Below, in pieces: positions 1 to 11,292 of a DNA stretch of 64,000 bases. Numbering within the stretch: position 1 is the stretch's first letter; every line of letters begins with the position of its first letter. The translations under genes were made by a program, and so were the position numbers. The notes below the pieces were generated by a model. It was not told the DNA's origin and searched no databases. It saw only the letters and a list, made by a program, of their open reading frames with translations. The stretch covers positions 434,001 to 498,000 of the forward strand of contig NC_089397.1 in the NCBI RefSeq assembly GCF_003171515.1. Reading direction: 5' to 3'. Source of the stretch: Pyrenophora tritici-repentis (Eukaryota; Ascomycota; Dothideomycetes; Pleosporales; Pleosporaceae).

Positions 1-615
1 GCGAGTATCCTTCGGGGTAGCCATAGCGCTGCGGGCGTGCGCCTAGTATCGTATGGCAGCTGCCATTGCGTGTACCATGCTGATAGCCTACTGCTCTTAT
101 CCTGCCACCAAGTGTCCCTTGTATGTTCGAGGAGGCGGCGGCCTACTGTTCGTATACCGGATCTTGTGGGGGAGGCGGCCATGCCGTATGGCTGGTGCGG
201 GTCTTTGGCCTCGCTGTCAGCCAGCTGGTCGGCGAGCTCGTTTCCAACAATCTTCATGTGTCCCGGCGCCCACCGCGTTTTCACGTTGTAGGCCTCCATA
301 GCTCCATGGATTTGGAGGAACGCCCATTGGGAGGAGGTAGGGGCGGTTCCGCGTATGCCCCATATTACCGAAGTGCTGTCTATGCAAAGTACGATCTCCC
401 TCTGGCTAGGCAGTGAGAGTTGTAGTGCGTGTTTGAGTCCTCTGCACGCGCCTATAGCCTCCGCATCGAAGACGTGGCTAAGGGCATTTAGTGAGCCTTG
501 TCCAGTCGCCACGGCGGCCTGGCCCTGCTGCCTACCCTAACTCCCGATAAGGGGGTGGATTATCAACCTTAAGAACACCGTCGGCGTAGACGACGTAGCT
601 GAGATAAGAAGAGCG
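1..615 (-). mobile_element. Tad1-like LINE fragment, RNase H domain (partial)
   Basis: On the minus strand the frame from about 537 to the window edge is open and reads as the RNase H domain of a non-LTR retrotransposon: a DAEAIGA stretch with the second acidic residue, then VLCIDST, and a C-terminal RWAPGHMKIVGNELAD segment typical of LINE RNase H. Further upstream, to about 600, a YVVYADG stretch (the first acidic block) is in the same general frame but separated by a stop. The fragment runs off the left edge, and its other side abuts a decayed copia element. No ATG or reverse transcriptase is visible here. It is less RIP-mutated than the copia sequence beside it. Confidence 0.75.
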
Positions 616-639
616 CGCAAGCGCTACCTAGCGGCACTC

Positions 640-1919
640 CGGCCTATAAGAAGTGTGAACTAATAAGACACCTAGCTATTAGAATATAACTATGCCGCTA
701 CACAAGTAGAGAAGTACAAAGTACCTAAAGTATTAAGCATAGTAACAACTTAGGATAACTTTATTAAAGCAGTAAATAAAGTCGCGCTAATCTAGGCAAC
801 AAACTTTCACGATAGGAGTTATAAATTACTAACAATATTAAGAAAGGAGATAATAAAACAGTACAAAAAGTATATAATAATAAACTACCCTTTAAGGGCC
901 GTAAAGTAACAAGCCGTAATAGTCACACGCGGAACCACATATAAAACATCTCTCGCTAGCGGTGAATCTAACTAGGAGCTATTAAGGACGCCTCGTAGCT
1001 TAAACACCGCGCCATCTACAAGCAAGGCACAAGGGAGATCTCGAAAGCCGAAGCACAATACCCGAGCGAAAGACACGCTTAAGAGATCCTTAGAATTAGA
1101 CCTAGGTCTTTAAAGCACTGCAACTACTAAATGTGAAGCATACAGGCAGTACTATAACCTTAAGGGGTGCTACTATATATACCTAGATAAGGCCCCTAAG
1201 TGGTGGACGCTAAACATTGCTATTCAAGAACTTCTTAAGTTCAAAATGGACTATAATCTAATATTACAAGGGCTAATTTGATGACAAAGTAGGTCACGCA
1301 CGCGTTCCTAAACGATAAAGCAATTACAGACACCTACTCTAGAACTAACAATCGAATGACTAGAAGGCCGAAAAATCACGGACGTAGACGCCGCTCTCAC
1401 TACCAGACGGAGTGAGACCGCTGAGCATACGTACCCTCTCGCACGATTATTTATCCTCGATTCAGGAGCGATATGCTACATCACAAACGATCCCGACCGT
1501 GTATATAACTACTGCCCGTTATTATTAGGAGACTATATATAGGCTAGTAGCACAAGGATTGAGATACGGGGATATAGGTCTGTAGATATAACTCTACAAC
1601 ACTAGTAAGGGACAATAAAGCTAGCACTACGCGACGTAGTAATCTGCCTAGAGATTGTATGTAACCTAGTATCCTTCCGCCTGCTACGGTAGAGAGGAAT
1701 CTAGTAGGATACTAAGTCAAACCTAACTAACCTACGAGGACTAAGCGACTAAGTTATTAGTAACCTCTTAGAAAATTTTAGCTAGTAGGTATTAGAGTAT
1801 AGTCCTCTAGCCTAGGTATTTATCTATATAAAAGCTATTATAACACGCACGTAGTAAGGACTAAAGAAGGCCTTAGCAATGCTGTAGTATAAGAGACTTA
1901 GCTACCTAGGACTAGCAGT
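640..1919 (+). mobile_element. RIP-decayed Ty1/copia element, left half (gag, protease)
   Basis: The left half of an old copia element, interrupted at 1919 by another retrotransposon. It continues at 8862. A gag zinc-knuckle-like region ending in DKAPKWW lies near 1135-1210, and the aspartic protease is readable at 1440-1490 (ARLFILDSGAICYI). All frames are closed by many TAG codons that correspond to CAG in live copia elements, the mark of RIP. No 5' LTR was found, so the left end is probably truncated at the LINE junction. The left boundary is approximate. Confidence 0.7.
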
Positions 1920-2083
1920 TGTCAGATATAATGAGATATTGCACAAAAGTGATGGATGTTGATGATTGTCTGTATTGTGTTCTGTCTATCGTGTATCCGC
2001 GCTTGTGGCCCTCTTGAGGGGCGCACTGACCCTCTCTACGCTGATTAGTTGCTGCCAACGTCGAGTAACCCTGCTATCTAACA
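1920..2083 (-). repeat. 3' LTR of nested copia element
   Basis: A 164-bp LTR running from TGTCAGATA to TATCTAACA. The partner copy lies at 8693-8856 and differs by a handful of transitions (for example TGTCAG against TATTAG at the start), as expected of RIP on both strands. The left flank GCAGT matches the flank beyond the other LTR. Confidence 0.92.
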
Positions 2084-3221
2084 CACCCCCTCAGCTTAGA
2101 AGCCCTAATTGCAAGCTGCATAAACTAGTTAATCGATCCTATATATAGAGGCCTTCCAGATGCTCCTGCAACTTCTTCAGCTCAGCTTCTTTTAATGGGG
2201 ATTCTTTGCGTTTAACAAGTCCCAACTAATTAAGGAAATTGGCCCATTTATTAGCCAGCAGTGACTTAGTGAATCCGTCTGCGATTATGTTGTCAGACGG
2301 AACATACTCTACCTTAATCGTCTTTCGGGTAACTTCTTGTCGTAGCCAATAATTATGTATATCAACGTGCCGAAGCTTTATTTACAATTTAGCAACGTCT
2401 TTATTTACTAGATAGATTATCTAGGTATTATCGCACTTGATTGTAATAATTAGATTACTTAGGTTTACCTAAAGCTCCTTTAACAACCGCGACGTAAAGA
2501 TTACCTCCTTAGTAACTTGTAATAGGGTAAGCAGCTCTGCTTCTATTATTAATGTTGTTACAGTATCTTGCTTACTTACTATCTAAGCGATAAGTCCTCT
2601 AAACAGCCTAGTGTTCTGTACTTAGATTAACTAGGAAGCGAGCAAGTCGTGATGTTGTAAAGGCTATATCGGGTCTTGTTGTAACTGCAGTAAATAGAAG
2701 CGAGCTAATCTTACGCTAGTAGTAGTTAATCTTAGATAGCTCTGCTAGGTCACTCCTAGGTCTAAGTTCTATACCTAACATTAGCGTGTTATATCTAATG
2801 TCTTGTTAGCTTGCTAGTTAGCTAATTTTGTCTGCGTATGCGGCTTAAGATAGCTGTATAGTCTTCTGCTTGCGATCACGTATAACTTCTACGCCAAGAA
2901 ACTACTGTAAGTTGTCTCCTCCCGTATAAGCGTATTTTTCTTAGATCTAGTTAATAGCCTTTATTGCCTCTAATTCTTGCTTTAAAAAGTACGCAACGAT
3001 AATGTCGTCTACATAAAAGAAGATAATGACTCCGTCTTTAATTATACAGCATAGCTCCTATAGTATTTATTAAAACCCTATTAAAGCAAGAGTTACAGTG
3101 AATTCTTTCTGCTATAGTAATGGTGAGATCTAGAGCCTATATAGTGCCTTTTACACTTTAAGTAAAGTGCTAGGCTTTTAATATCCGTTTAGCATCCTTA
3201 TATATATTTCTCTGTTAATTA

Positions 3222-5059
3222 ACGTGGTTCACAAGCGAGTCGCCACCCCAACACAATCGCCGCGCCTGAGCAGCAACTTTATGCAATGCCGCTGCAATGC
3301 CGCAACCACATCAATTGCAAAAGTCCTATACTGAGGGTGATTTACAGCTTGCTATCTTAGATATTAATTTACATTAATTTCGAAGCAATAAACGCGCTGC
3401 AGCTGCCTATAACGTCCCCTAAAGAACGCTTGTTGACCGACGCGCTGGACGACGCCCTCGACGCGATTATAAGCCAAATACAAAGCGCCTTACAAAGCTA
3501 GAAGAGGAGGTAATTGTACAGCGTATACGCGACGAGTCTTTCCGTGGAATACCGCCCTCGAAGGCACACGTACGAGATATAGCTAATAGACTACTGCGCG
3601 ATCGCGGCGGCGAGCCTGTGGGCAAGAACTAGGTTGACAACTTTATACGACGTACACCTGAGCTGCGCACGCGCTAGAGCCGTCCGTACGATCGCCAGCG
3701 AGCTCTCTGCGAGGATCTAGCGGTTATTAGGCCCCAGTTTAGCCTAGTTTAATTAATAAAGGCGAAATACAGTATTGTAGATAAGGACACCTAGAACTTT
3801 AATAAGTTAGGCTTTATAATAGGCAAGATATTCTCTTAGCTTGTAGTTACAGGCTTAGAGAAACCTAGGAAACAGAAGAAACTACAGCCTAGCGATCGCG
3901 AGTAGGTGACTCTAGTCTAAGGCGTCTCTGCAATAGGGCGCAGTATCCCGCCCTTCCTTATCTTTGCAGGCAAGGTCCTTATCACCTCCTAGTTCGCAGA
4001 TCTGCCTCGCGATTAGATTATTACTGTCTCTTCTACTAGCTAGATTAATAATAACCTCGCGCTAGCCTAGCTTAAGCACTTTAACGCCTATACAAAGGCG
4101 TCTTCTGCTAGGGCGTATAAGCTGCTTATTAGTAACGGCTATAAGAGCTACTGCTCGATAGAATTCTAGGACTACTATAAGGAGAACAAGATTATTGCTC
4201 TTTGCATGCTACCTCACTCGTCGCACCTCCTGCAGCCTCTTAACGTTGTCCCCTACTCGCTGTTAAAGCGCACGTACGGCGATAAGATCTCGCTCTTAGC
4301 ACGCAGCCGCATCTACTATATTAACAAGGAAACCTTCCTACTAGCCTTTAAAGTAGCTTATAAGAAGACGTTTACACTAGAGAATATTCGCGCTAGGTTT
4401 CGAGGCGCTAGGCTAGTCCTATACGACCTAGAGGCTGTGTTATCGAAGCTAGATGTGCAGCTACGTACGCCAACACCACCTGCACTAGGCATTATCGCCT
4501 AGGAGGCGCAAACACCGCGCAACGCCTGCGAGGTAGAGGCGCAATCTACGCTAATTCGAAATCGCATGCAAAACTACTGAGGGTCACTAGCAAGCTTATT
4601 AGATAAGCAGGTTAAGCAGCTAAGTAAAGGCGCTTAGCAGATAGCTTATAATATAGTGTTAGTGCAGGAGGAAATAGGCCGCCTTTAAGACGCTGTTAAC
4701 ACGCTTACAAAGCGCAAGACCTATAAAAGACGCTACGTACGAACAGAGGTATTAACAGTTAGTGAGGTATCTAACCTAATTGCTGAAAGGGAGGGTGGTG
4801 GTTGTGAGGAGGGTGAGGAGCCTGCGAAGAGGGTGCGCGTAGGGCGACGCTGCGGCCGTTGTGGCGAGATTGGACACAACTCCCGCACCTGCAAGGCATA
4901 AATTAAGGATGCAGATAATAGCGACGCCTCTGAATAATCCTATAGTATTGCGTATAGTATAGCAATTTATTGTGGTGTTGCGTAAAGTTGCTGCGCAGGC
5001 GCGGCGATTGTGTTGGGGTGGCGACTCGGTTGGGGTGGCGAATCGCTTGTGAACCACGT
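3222..5059 (+). mobile_element. Decayed pogo/Fot1-type DNA transposon inside the copia
   Basis: Inverted termini start ACGTGGTTCACAAGCG on both sides and continue with GTCGCCACCCCAACAC. The right terminus contains an extra roughly 17-bp duplication of GATTCGCCACCCCAACC. The left flank is TA and the right flank CA, so one side of the expected TA duplication has mutated. The interior encodes a broken pogo transposase on the plus strand and a zinc knuckle near the end. The length of about 1.84 kb is typical of the family. Confidence 0.85.
3400..4905 (+). pseudogene. pogo/Fot1 transposase remnant with zinc knuckle
   Basis: Broken coding sequence on the plus strand. The longest open piece (4206-4502) reads MLPHSSHLLQPLNVVPYSLLK, the conserved end of the DDE_1 catalytic core, where the LQPLD acidic residue is replaced by N. 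Upstream pieces are closed by TAG codons. At about 4840-4900 a CCHC-type knuckle is readable (RRCGRCGEIGHNSRTCKA), which many fungal pogo transposases carry at the C-terminus. The loss of the catalytic acid and the many stops make it non-functional. Confidence 0.8.
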
Positions 5060-8000
5060 CATAGTATATACAAAAGCATTAGTGACGTCGTATTACTTTA
5101 GCTCAAGATAGTATTTGGCGGCGATTGCTATAAGCATTCTAAATAAGCGTCCTGCTAATGTTGCTGCGTATATGTCTCAGGAGGTGATGTTGCGTTATTG
5201 GTCTCCCCTTACCACTAATCTTGCCTTGCATTCAATAAGGCGGTGATGCTTATTAAGTTTGTAAGTGTATACCTACATACAGTCTAGGATCTAGTGCCCT
5301 GCTTATTTAACTAGTAATGCTTAGACCTCAGTCTATAACTTTATTTGTTAGTGACTCTAAAGGTGTGTCTTTTCTACTTCCTTAAATATGTCGTATAGTA
5401 GATAGTCTTCTAGCTTTAAGTATGCTGTTAGGAGTAGCGGTAGCTAGTTGTGATAGGGCTTAATTCCCTTAGATAGCAGTCTCTTCACCTAAGCCTTGTT
5501 AATTAGCTTTCCTTCGTGTTAACTAATGTGTCCTAATTCGGTGCTAGCTATAAATGTGGCTACCTATAGACTAGTTATTAGTGTTAATTAGTTAGACATG
5601 TTCGTTATATCCTCGTTGTTTACCTCTCCTTGAACTAGCAAGGCTACAGGTGGAGGAGTTAGTAGTAGGGTTAGATATGCCTCTACCACCTTCCTTCCTT
5701 AGTAGTATCTAGTTTTCTAAGTACGCGGGCTCTCTTCCTACGTTGTATCGTCCTCGTAGAACGTCTTAGTTTCTAGTTGTTAGCTCTAAGTACCTAGGAG
5801 TTCAACTATTCTTACCTAAGTTGCGATTTCCTCTAGGGTGTTGTGCATAAAATTATCTATTAGGTCCTTAGTCTTACCGTTAAAGATTATGTCTTCGTTA
5901 AACACTACGTCGCGAGTGCTGATTACCTTTACTATAGATAGGATCTAGATACGGTAAATGTTTATTAACTAATATCCTATAAGATACCTAATCTAGTCTT
6001 TTAGGTCTAGCCATTGCAGCCTTAACTTTCCTTAGTAGGTATTGTCTATTATTACAAAGGCTTTGCACCTATATGCTCTTAGATAAGCTTAGTTTAGTCT
6101 TTAGGGTCTAGTGACAATGCTATTTATAGCAGCTGCGCGCGTAAAGAATATTTTGTAAGGCGATTTCCACTTGTTTAGATAATTTAGCGTTCAATTGTAT
6201 AGGTATACCGCCGCTCTAGTTATCTCTAGCTAAAGTTCCTATAGAAGATTCGCATCTAGTTAAATTGCGCGTGCCTTTTCTTTTATTACACCCCCTAAGC
6301 GTTTAGCTCCTCCGTTCTACGCTTGTGTGTCTAGAGCGGGAGGCTTAAGTCTAATTAATAGGGACGTGCACTATTTCTTGACTTCTTACTTAACTGTGAC
6401 GATCTCGTTGTCTGTTTTAATAACCTTAACCGTAATATTATACTATTTCTTCATAAATTAGATAAAGAGGGCTAATAGGCGAATGATAGAGCGTGCTAGC
6501 CTATTATCTTTAAAAGTAGAAATCCTAAACGTATCAGGAGTTTTAGCAAGTTATTAGCATTTAACTCTTTTCCTTAGTAAAGCTATCCGCCTCGTACTTA
6601 TAGAAGTTAATTGCGATTCTTTCTCTAGGACCTTCGTTATTTAGTCTTAGCGCCCTTCTTATTTAGCGCTTCGACTTTAATCTACCGCAGGCGTCACATT
6701 ATACTATAGTAATTCCTTTAATCCTCACCCCCTTAGATTGCTGTATAAGGTATTTAATAGCGGATAGCCCTAGATGTCCTAATCGTTTATACTATAGCAT
6801 AGCTGTCGCCCTTTATAGTGATCGCTTAGTTCAATTCATACGCACATAAAAGGCTAAGTCGAATATAGTAGTATCTTCGATAATCTATTGCCTATAGCGT
6901 TCCGATAGGATAGCAATAATTATTCTATCCTATCGTCGCAGGCTTAATAGATCTTCCTAATTGTCCCACTATATTTCCTATCGTTAGAGTAGCCTAAATA
7001 ATACTAGGCTGCAGAGGAAGTCTAGACACTAAGCAACGTTAATAATATGCAAGGTTTGTTTATTCTAAGATCCCTCTATTATTAATGTTATAGCTCCGTA
7101 TCCTCGTATCTAGACTTTAGAACTGCTAGCCCAGATATAGTCCCCTAGTATTAACGGGCGTACATCTTTAATTCTTAAGAGGTCGTTACAGATGTGCGTA
7201 GTCGAGCCGGAATCTAGGATAAAGGTATCCTTTAATAGATATCCTTGTTAGCTTGCGCTAAATGCCGCTTTCATCGTGCCCTGGTTAATTCTTAAGATTT
7301 TACGTCTATCTAGTCACTCAATGACTGCGTCTAGTGTTTATAATATCTTAATATAAAGTGTAATCGATCGTGACGTTGTTAAGAATCGAGGTCGTTTAGT
7401 CTCTAGGGACATTTCCTGCATCGTTCTCTATAAGTTAGTGTTATTTTTAAGTTTATACTATACTAATCTTGCGATGCCTTAATTTAGCTTAAACTATTTA
7501 GGTGCCTTAGCTTTATTTACATAGTAGCAGTTAGATATCTTATAACGCTGTTCACAGGCAGGACATATATCTCTAGCTTTCGCTAAATTCCTCTCTAGAA
7601 TCTGCTTAGTTCTAGTACTTTAACTATCTATCTTGCGTTTATTTAATTGCCTAGGGTTTCTCTAGCCTTAGTTAGATGGCGCTCTTAATTCCACACTAGA
7701 GCCGTCCCTTAGTGTGTCCGAGTCGGGTTCACCGCTCGCCGCGTATGAGTCGCCTACCGCGAAGGCGCTCTTTAGCTTTCCTCTTAATAGATAATAAAGA
7801 CTTATATATTTACGGAAGAGTTTTATTATTCTTTTCCTATTTATAGCTTTCTTATCGTACCCTAGCCCTTAGAACCCTTCGGTCTAGGTTAATGCTATTT
7901 TAGATACGGAGCCTAGGAAGTCGTCTATTATAGCTTGTGTTTGCATAACCTTAGCTACCTTAAGGGTTTTAGCTCGAGTTGCAGCCTAATCGTATTTATT

Positions 8001-8692
8001 TAGCCACGTCTCCTAGTTTGTGGTTGAACGCATTGGCTTGAGTGCGGCTTAGTATCTCTCTCGTGCTCGCGCTTTCTCCTCGTCCTAATCCACTCTAACT
8101 GTGTCTTGGAGGGCGGTTATCTAGTCGCGCGGCGTGCCGTTCTTAGTGCAGCAGCTAAGTTGTAAATAGGGTGTTACAGTTGTAAGGATGTGTTCGACTA
8201 TCTTTAAGATTCTATTGCTTTCTTCTTAATAGTCCTTCTCCTATATTTTATATAACTTAAGGCGCAGCTTATAGTCGTCGCGATCCTTCTTATACGTTTC
8301 TTGTCCTTTCTCTAAGAGTTCTAACACTCGCGTTAGTATAGTAGGGATTTGTAAGGTTGTTATCGACATTTCTATAGTATCTTGTGCTAATCCTTGCGTA
8401 TTGCCTCTAGCGTTTTAGGTGGTATGCGATAAGGCAGCTAAAGGCTACTTAACGGTTTATACTGCGAAATGTCTGGGGGTAGCGGAGCCTCTAGTTAGAT
8501 ACGCTAGAGTCGCACTCTTTTAGGGTCTAATAGTGGCCAAATGCCTTGCGACAAGCATTTTAGCTTGAGTTGGCAGTACTACGAGATCTAGTTGCTTAAG
8601 TCGGTGAGGATAACCGTCGCGTCCCGTTGGGTCTAGATTATTGCCATTTTCGTGGTTTTATCGCTCGTTATTGAGGCAGTAAGACTCTTAAT

Positions 8693-8856
8693 TATTAGAT
8701 ATAATAAGATATTGCACAAAAGTGATAGATATTGATGATTGTCTGTATTGTGTTCTGTCTATCGTGTGTCCGCGCTTGTGGCCCTCTTGAGGGGCGCACT
8801 GACCCTCTCTACGCTGATTAGTTGCTGCCAACGTCGAGTAACCCTGCTATCTGACA
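8693..8856 (-). repeat. 5' LTR of nested copia element
   Basis: A 164-bp copy of the LTR at 1920-2083, ending TCTGACA. It is followed directly by the target duplication GCAGT and then by the rest of the interrupted outer copia element. Confidence 0.92.
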
Positions 8857-8861
8857 GCAGT

Positions 8862-10895
8862 AATCGAGCATATCGTGCAGTAGTCTAAGGGGGTGCGAGT
8901 TTAAGGGGTGACGACAGTATAATGCGACTCCTGCGGAAGAGCTAAGTCTAAGAGATAGATACGACGCCTACCGCGAATAAACGACGAAGGCCTAGGAGAG
9001 TAACTTGCTATTAACTTCTATATATACGAAGTTTAGGAGAACTATTTAAGGAATTAAAACAGTCCTATCTAGCAAGCTACTACTAAACAAACTTATAGAT
9101 AGAGATCTCTATAAAGAAAATTAAGTAAATAGGATAATAAATCCTAGACTATATATAGGTATACACCTACAAACTTAATAAGCATTACTAACTACTTAAG
9201 TGTAAGGCACAACTAGTCGTCTGCGGTGATTAGCAGCGAAACATTACATCGCGAGACACCTACGCAGCAACACTCGTAAGCTAGTCGTTTTAAATGCCTG
9301 CTACAATTACGGCAAAGTACGACCTAGAGCTTGAATAGTATAACGTAGTAAACGCCTTCGTGTATATAATAATAGACTAAGAAGTATTTATAAGAATACC
9401 ATATAGCTATTAGAAGCTAGGCACTATACTAAAGCTTAATAAGGCATTATATAGACTGCGTATATCCCCGCTCTTCTAGCAGAAAGAGTTTATAGGCACT
9501 CTTAAAGAACTTAGGTTCTAGGAAGTACTGCACAAACCTTACTGTCTTATTAAAGACAGCATTATTATCTTCTTCTACGTAGACGACATTATACTCGTAT
9601 AATATAAAGATATAGAGTAATCCGCTTAGTAGGCAATTGCCCGCCTCTAAGATAGATACTTCTTTACTAGGGGAAACGACTTACAATAGTTCCTTGGCGT
9701 TAAGATTATTTAAGACTAAAAGGCGCGGACGATCTAGCTATCGTAGGCGGCCTACGTAGACAAGATAAGTAGACTAGCCGACCGTACTAATATTAGACAC
9801 GACACGCTAATAGCGACTGCTGAACTACTACTAAAGACGGCCTCGCCTCCCTATTAGAGATTAATAAATACTAGTGTAAGATAGGCTCGCTCCTCTTGGT
9901 AGACGTAACTACTAGACTAGACATCGCCTTTACAACGTTGCGGCTCGCCCGCTTTCTCTCTAACTTACGACTAAAGCACTACAACGCTGCCGACTAAGTC
10001 CTCTAATATCTACTAGCGATAAAGCACCTCGCGCTATAACTTAGAGGAGGCACTAGACTATAGATAGCTAGCGATGCTTCCTTTGCTAATAATACCCTAG
10101 ATAGGAAGAGCTTATAAGGCTACGCGATTAAGCTCTTTAATAGACTTATCGTATAGAAAGCTAATAAACAAGACACTATCACAACATTTACAACAGAAGC
10201 TAAGCTCCTCGCTCTATCTTAAGTAGCTAAGGAAGCTCTTTTCTTATCCTGTCTCCTTAAGGAGCTAAACATCTAGCTTAACACCCCTAGTATTACTATT
10301 TAATATAATAATAAACAGACTACTCGCCTAGTTACTAAGGAGGTCTTAAAGCTTTAAACTAAACTTAGATATATTAATATATATAATTACTAGATTAGAC
10401 AGGAGGTGTTAATAGGCTAGATCTCCGTAGAGTACATACCTACCGCGGATACAATCGCTGACAGTCTCACTAAATTATTACTACTAAATAAATAGCTAGA
10501 ATTCCTAGAACAACTAGGACTAGTCTCTGCTAAGGGAACCCTGACGAGAAACTCGGCACCGCTCGAAGAAATTTAAGAGAAACTTGAAAATTAAGAGAAA
10601 CTTGAAAATCTCGTGGTAAGCCTTAAGTAGGACTAAGTGCCTAGCTTATAAGCGTAAAGAGCGTATAAGCTAAATAGGTGTGTTAGATAATAGCACTATT
10701 AAAGATAAGAGCGTATAGACTCTAGGTTAGACTAGCGTAACCTAGCATCTGTAAGAGCTAATCGATCAAAGGAAGGCTTAGCACCCCCTAGGTGTGCCCA
10801 CAACCGTAGACAAGACTATAACACAATTTATTATTAATATTATTACTATCATTACCCATTTTATCAGTACTCTAGATGAAAGTGAATATTTGACA
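8862..10895 (+). mobile_element. RIP-decayed Ty1/copia element, right half (RT, RNase H, LTR)
   Basis: Continuation of the element interrupted at 1919. Reverse transcriptase is readable at about 9565-9600 (IIFFYVDDIILV), RNase H at about 10065-10095 (IASDASFAN), and the usual copia C-terminus at about 10430-10485 (EYIPTADTIADSLTK). A purine-rich tract precedes a likely 3' LTR starting TGTTAGATA at 10681 and ending TATTTGACA at 10895. TAG stops from CAG codons are dense throughout. Confidence 0.8.
10681..10895 (+). repeat. Probable 3' LTR of outer copia element
   Basis: A 215-bp stretch with TG...CA ends and imperfect inverted termini (TGTTAGATA / TATTTGACA), directly after the polypurine-like AAATAGGTG. 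No second copy was found at the left end, so the assignment rests on position and terminal form alone. Confidence 0.5.
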
Positions 10896-11035
10896 GCTAG
10901 CTTTATTATCTCTTGCTAGTGTTATAAAGTTATGTCTACAGACTCGTATCCTTATATCTAAATTTTCGTGCTACTAGCCTATGTATAGTCTCCTAATAAT
11001 AACGGGCGGTAGTTATATATATAATTAGGGCTATT
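10896..11035 (-). mobile_element. Short copia fragment (protease/pre-integrase region)
   Basis: About 140 bp that resembles the minus-strand protease/pre-integrase region of the nested copia at 7075-7165, with shared blocks such as AACGGGCG and CGTATC spaced alike. It is cut off at 11035 by the LTR of the intact copia element and does not resume beyond that element's other end. Confidence 0.55.
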
Positions 11036-11227
11036 TGTTGGTTGGCTTTGCACTAAGTGCGTAAAGGGAAATAACGATAACTAGGAATGCATTCTGTTCG
11101 GTGGTTCTAATTGATATCTACGAACATAGGTGCTACGAAGGTATACCTAAGCTCTTGCGCAAGGTGGGCCGAAGTCGGGCCGAAGTGTCCAGCAGCCGAC
11201 GTCTCTACCGATACTCACGATCCGACA
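11036..11227 (-). repeat. 3' LTR of intact copia element
   Basis: A 192-bp LTR, TGTTGG...CCGACA on the plus strand, identical by eye to the copy at 16939-17130. A purine-rich tract (GAAAGAAAAGACTTCCAG on the minus strand) lies immediately inside it. Confidence 0.93.
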
Positions 11228-11292
11228 CTGGAAGTCTTTTCTTTCTGGATAGCTAGTAACTCTGCTTGTATCGGTAGTGACAGTGTATAGCA

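Larger units (their letters stand above)
1920..8856 (-). mobile_element. RIP-decayed Ty1/copia element inserted in the first one
   Basis: Bounded by two 164-bp LTRs (1920-2083 and 8693-8856) and a perfect 5-bp target duplication GCAGT (1915-1919 and 8857-8861). Transcription would run on the minus strand. Gag begins near 8655 (MAII, then RIP stops), the protease is at about 7190-7215 (DTFILDSGSTTHICN), and the reverse transcriptase is at about 3000-3035 (IIFFYVDDIIVA). A polypurine tract lies just inside the 3' LTR at about 2084-2095. Every frame has many TAG stops from CAG codons, so the element is dead. A pogo element (3222-5059) interrupts its 3' half. Without that insertion it is about 5.1 kb, a normal copia size. 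Confidence 0.9.
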
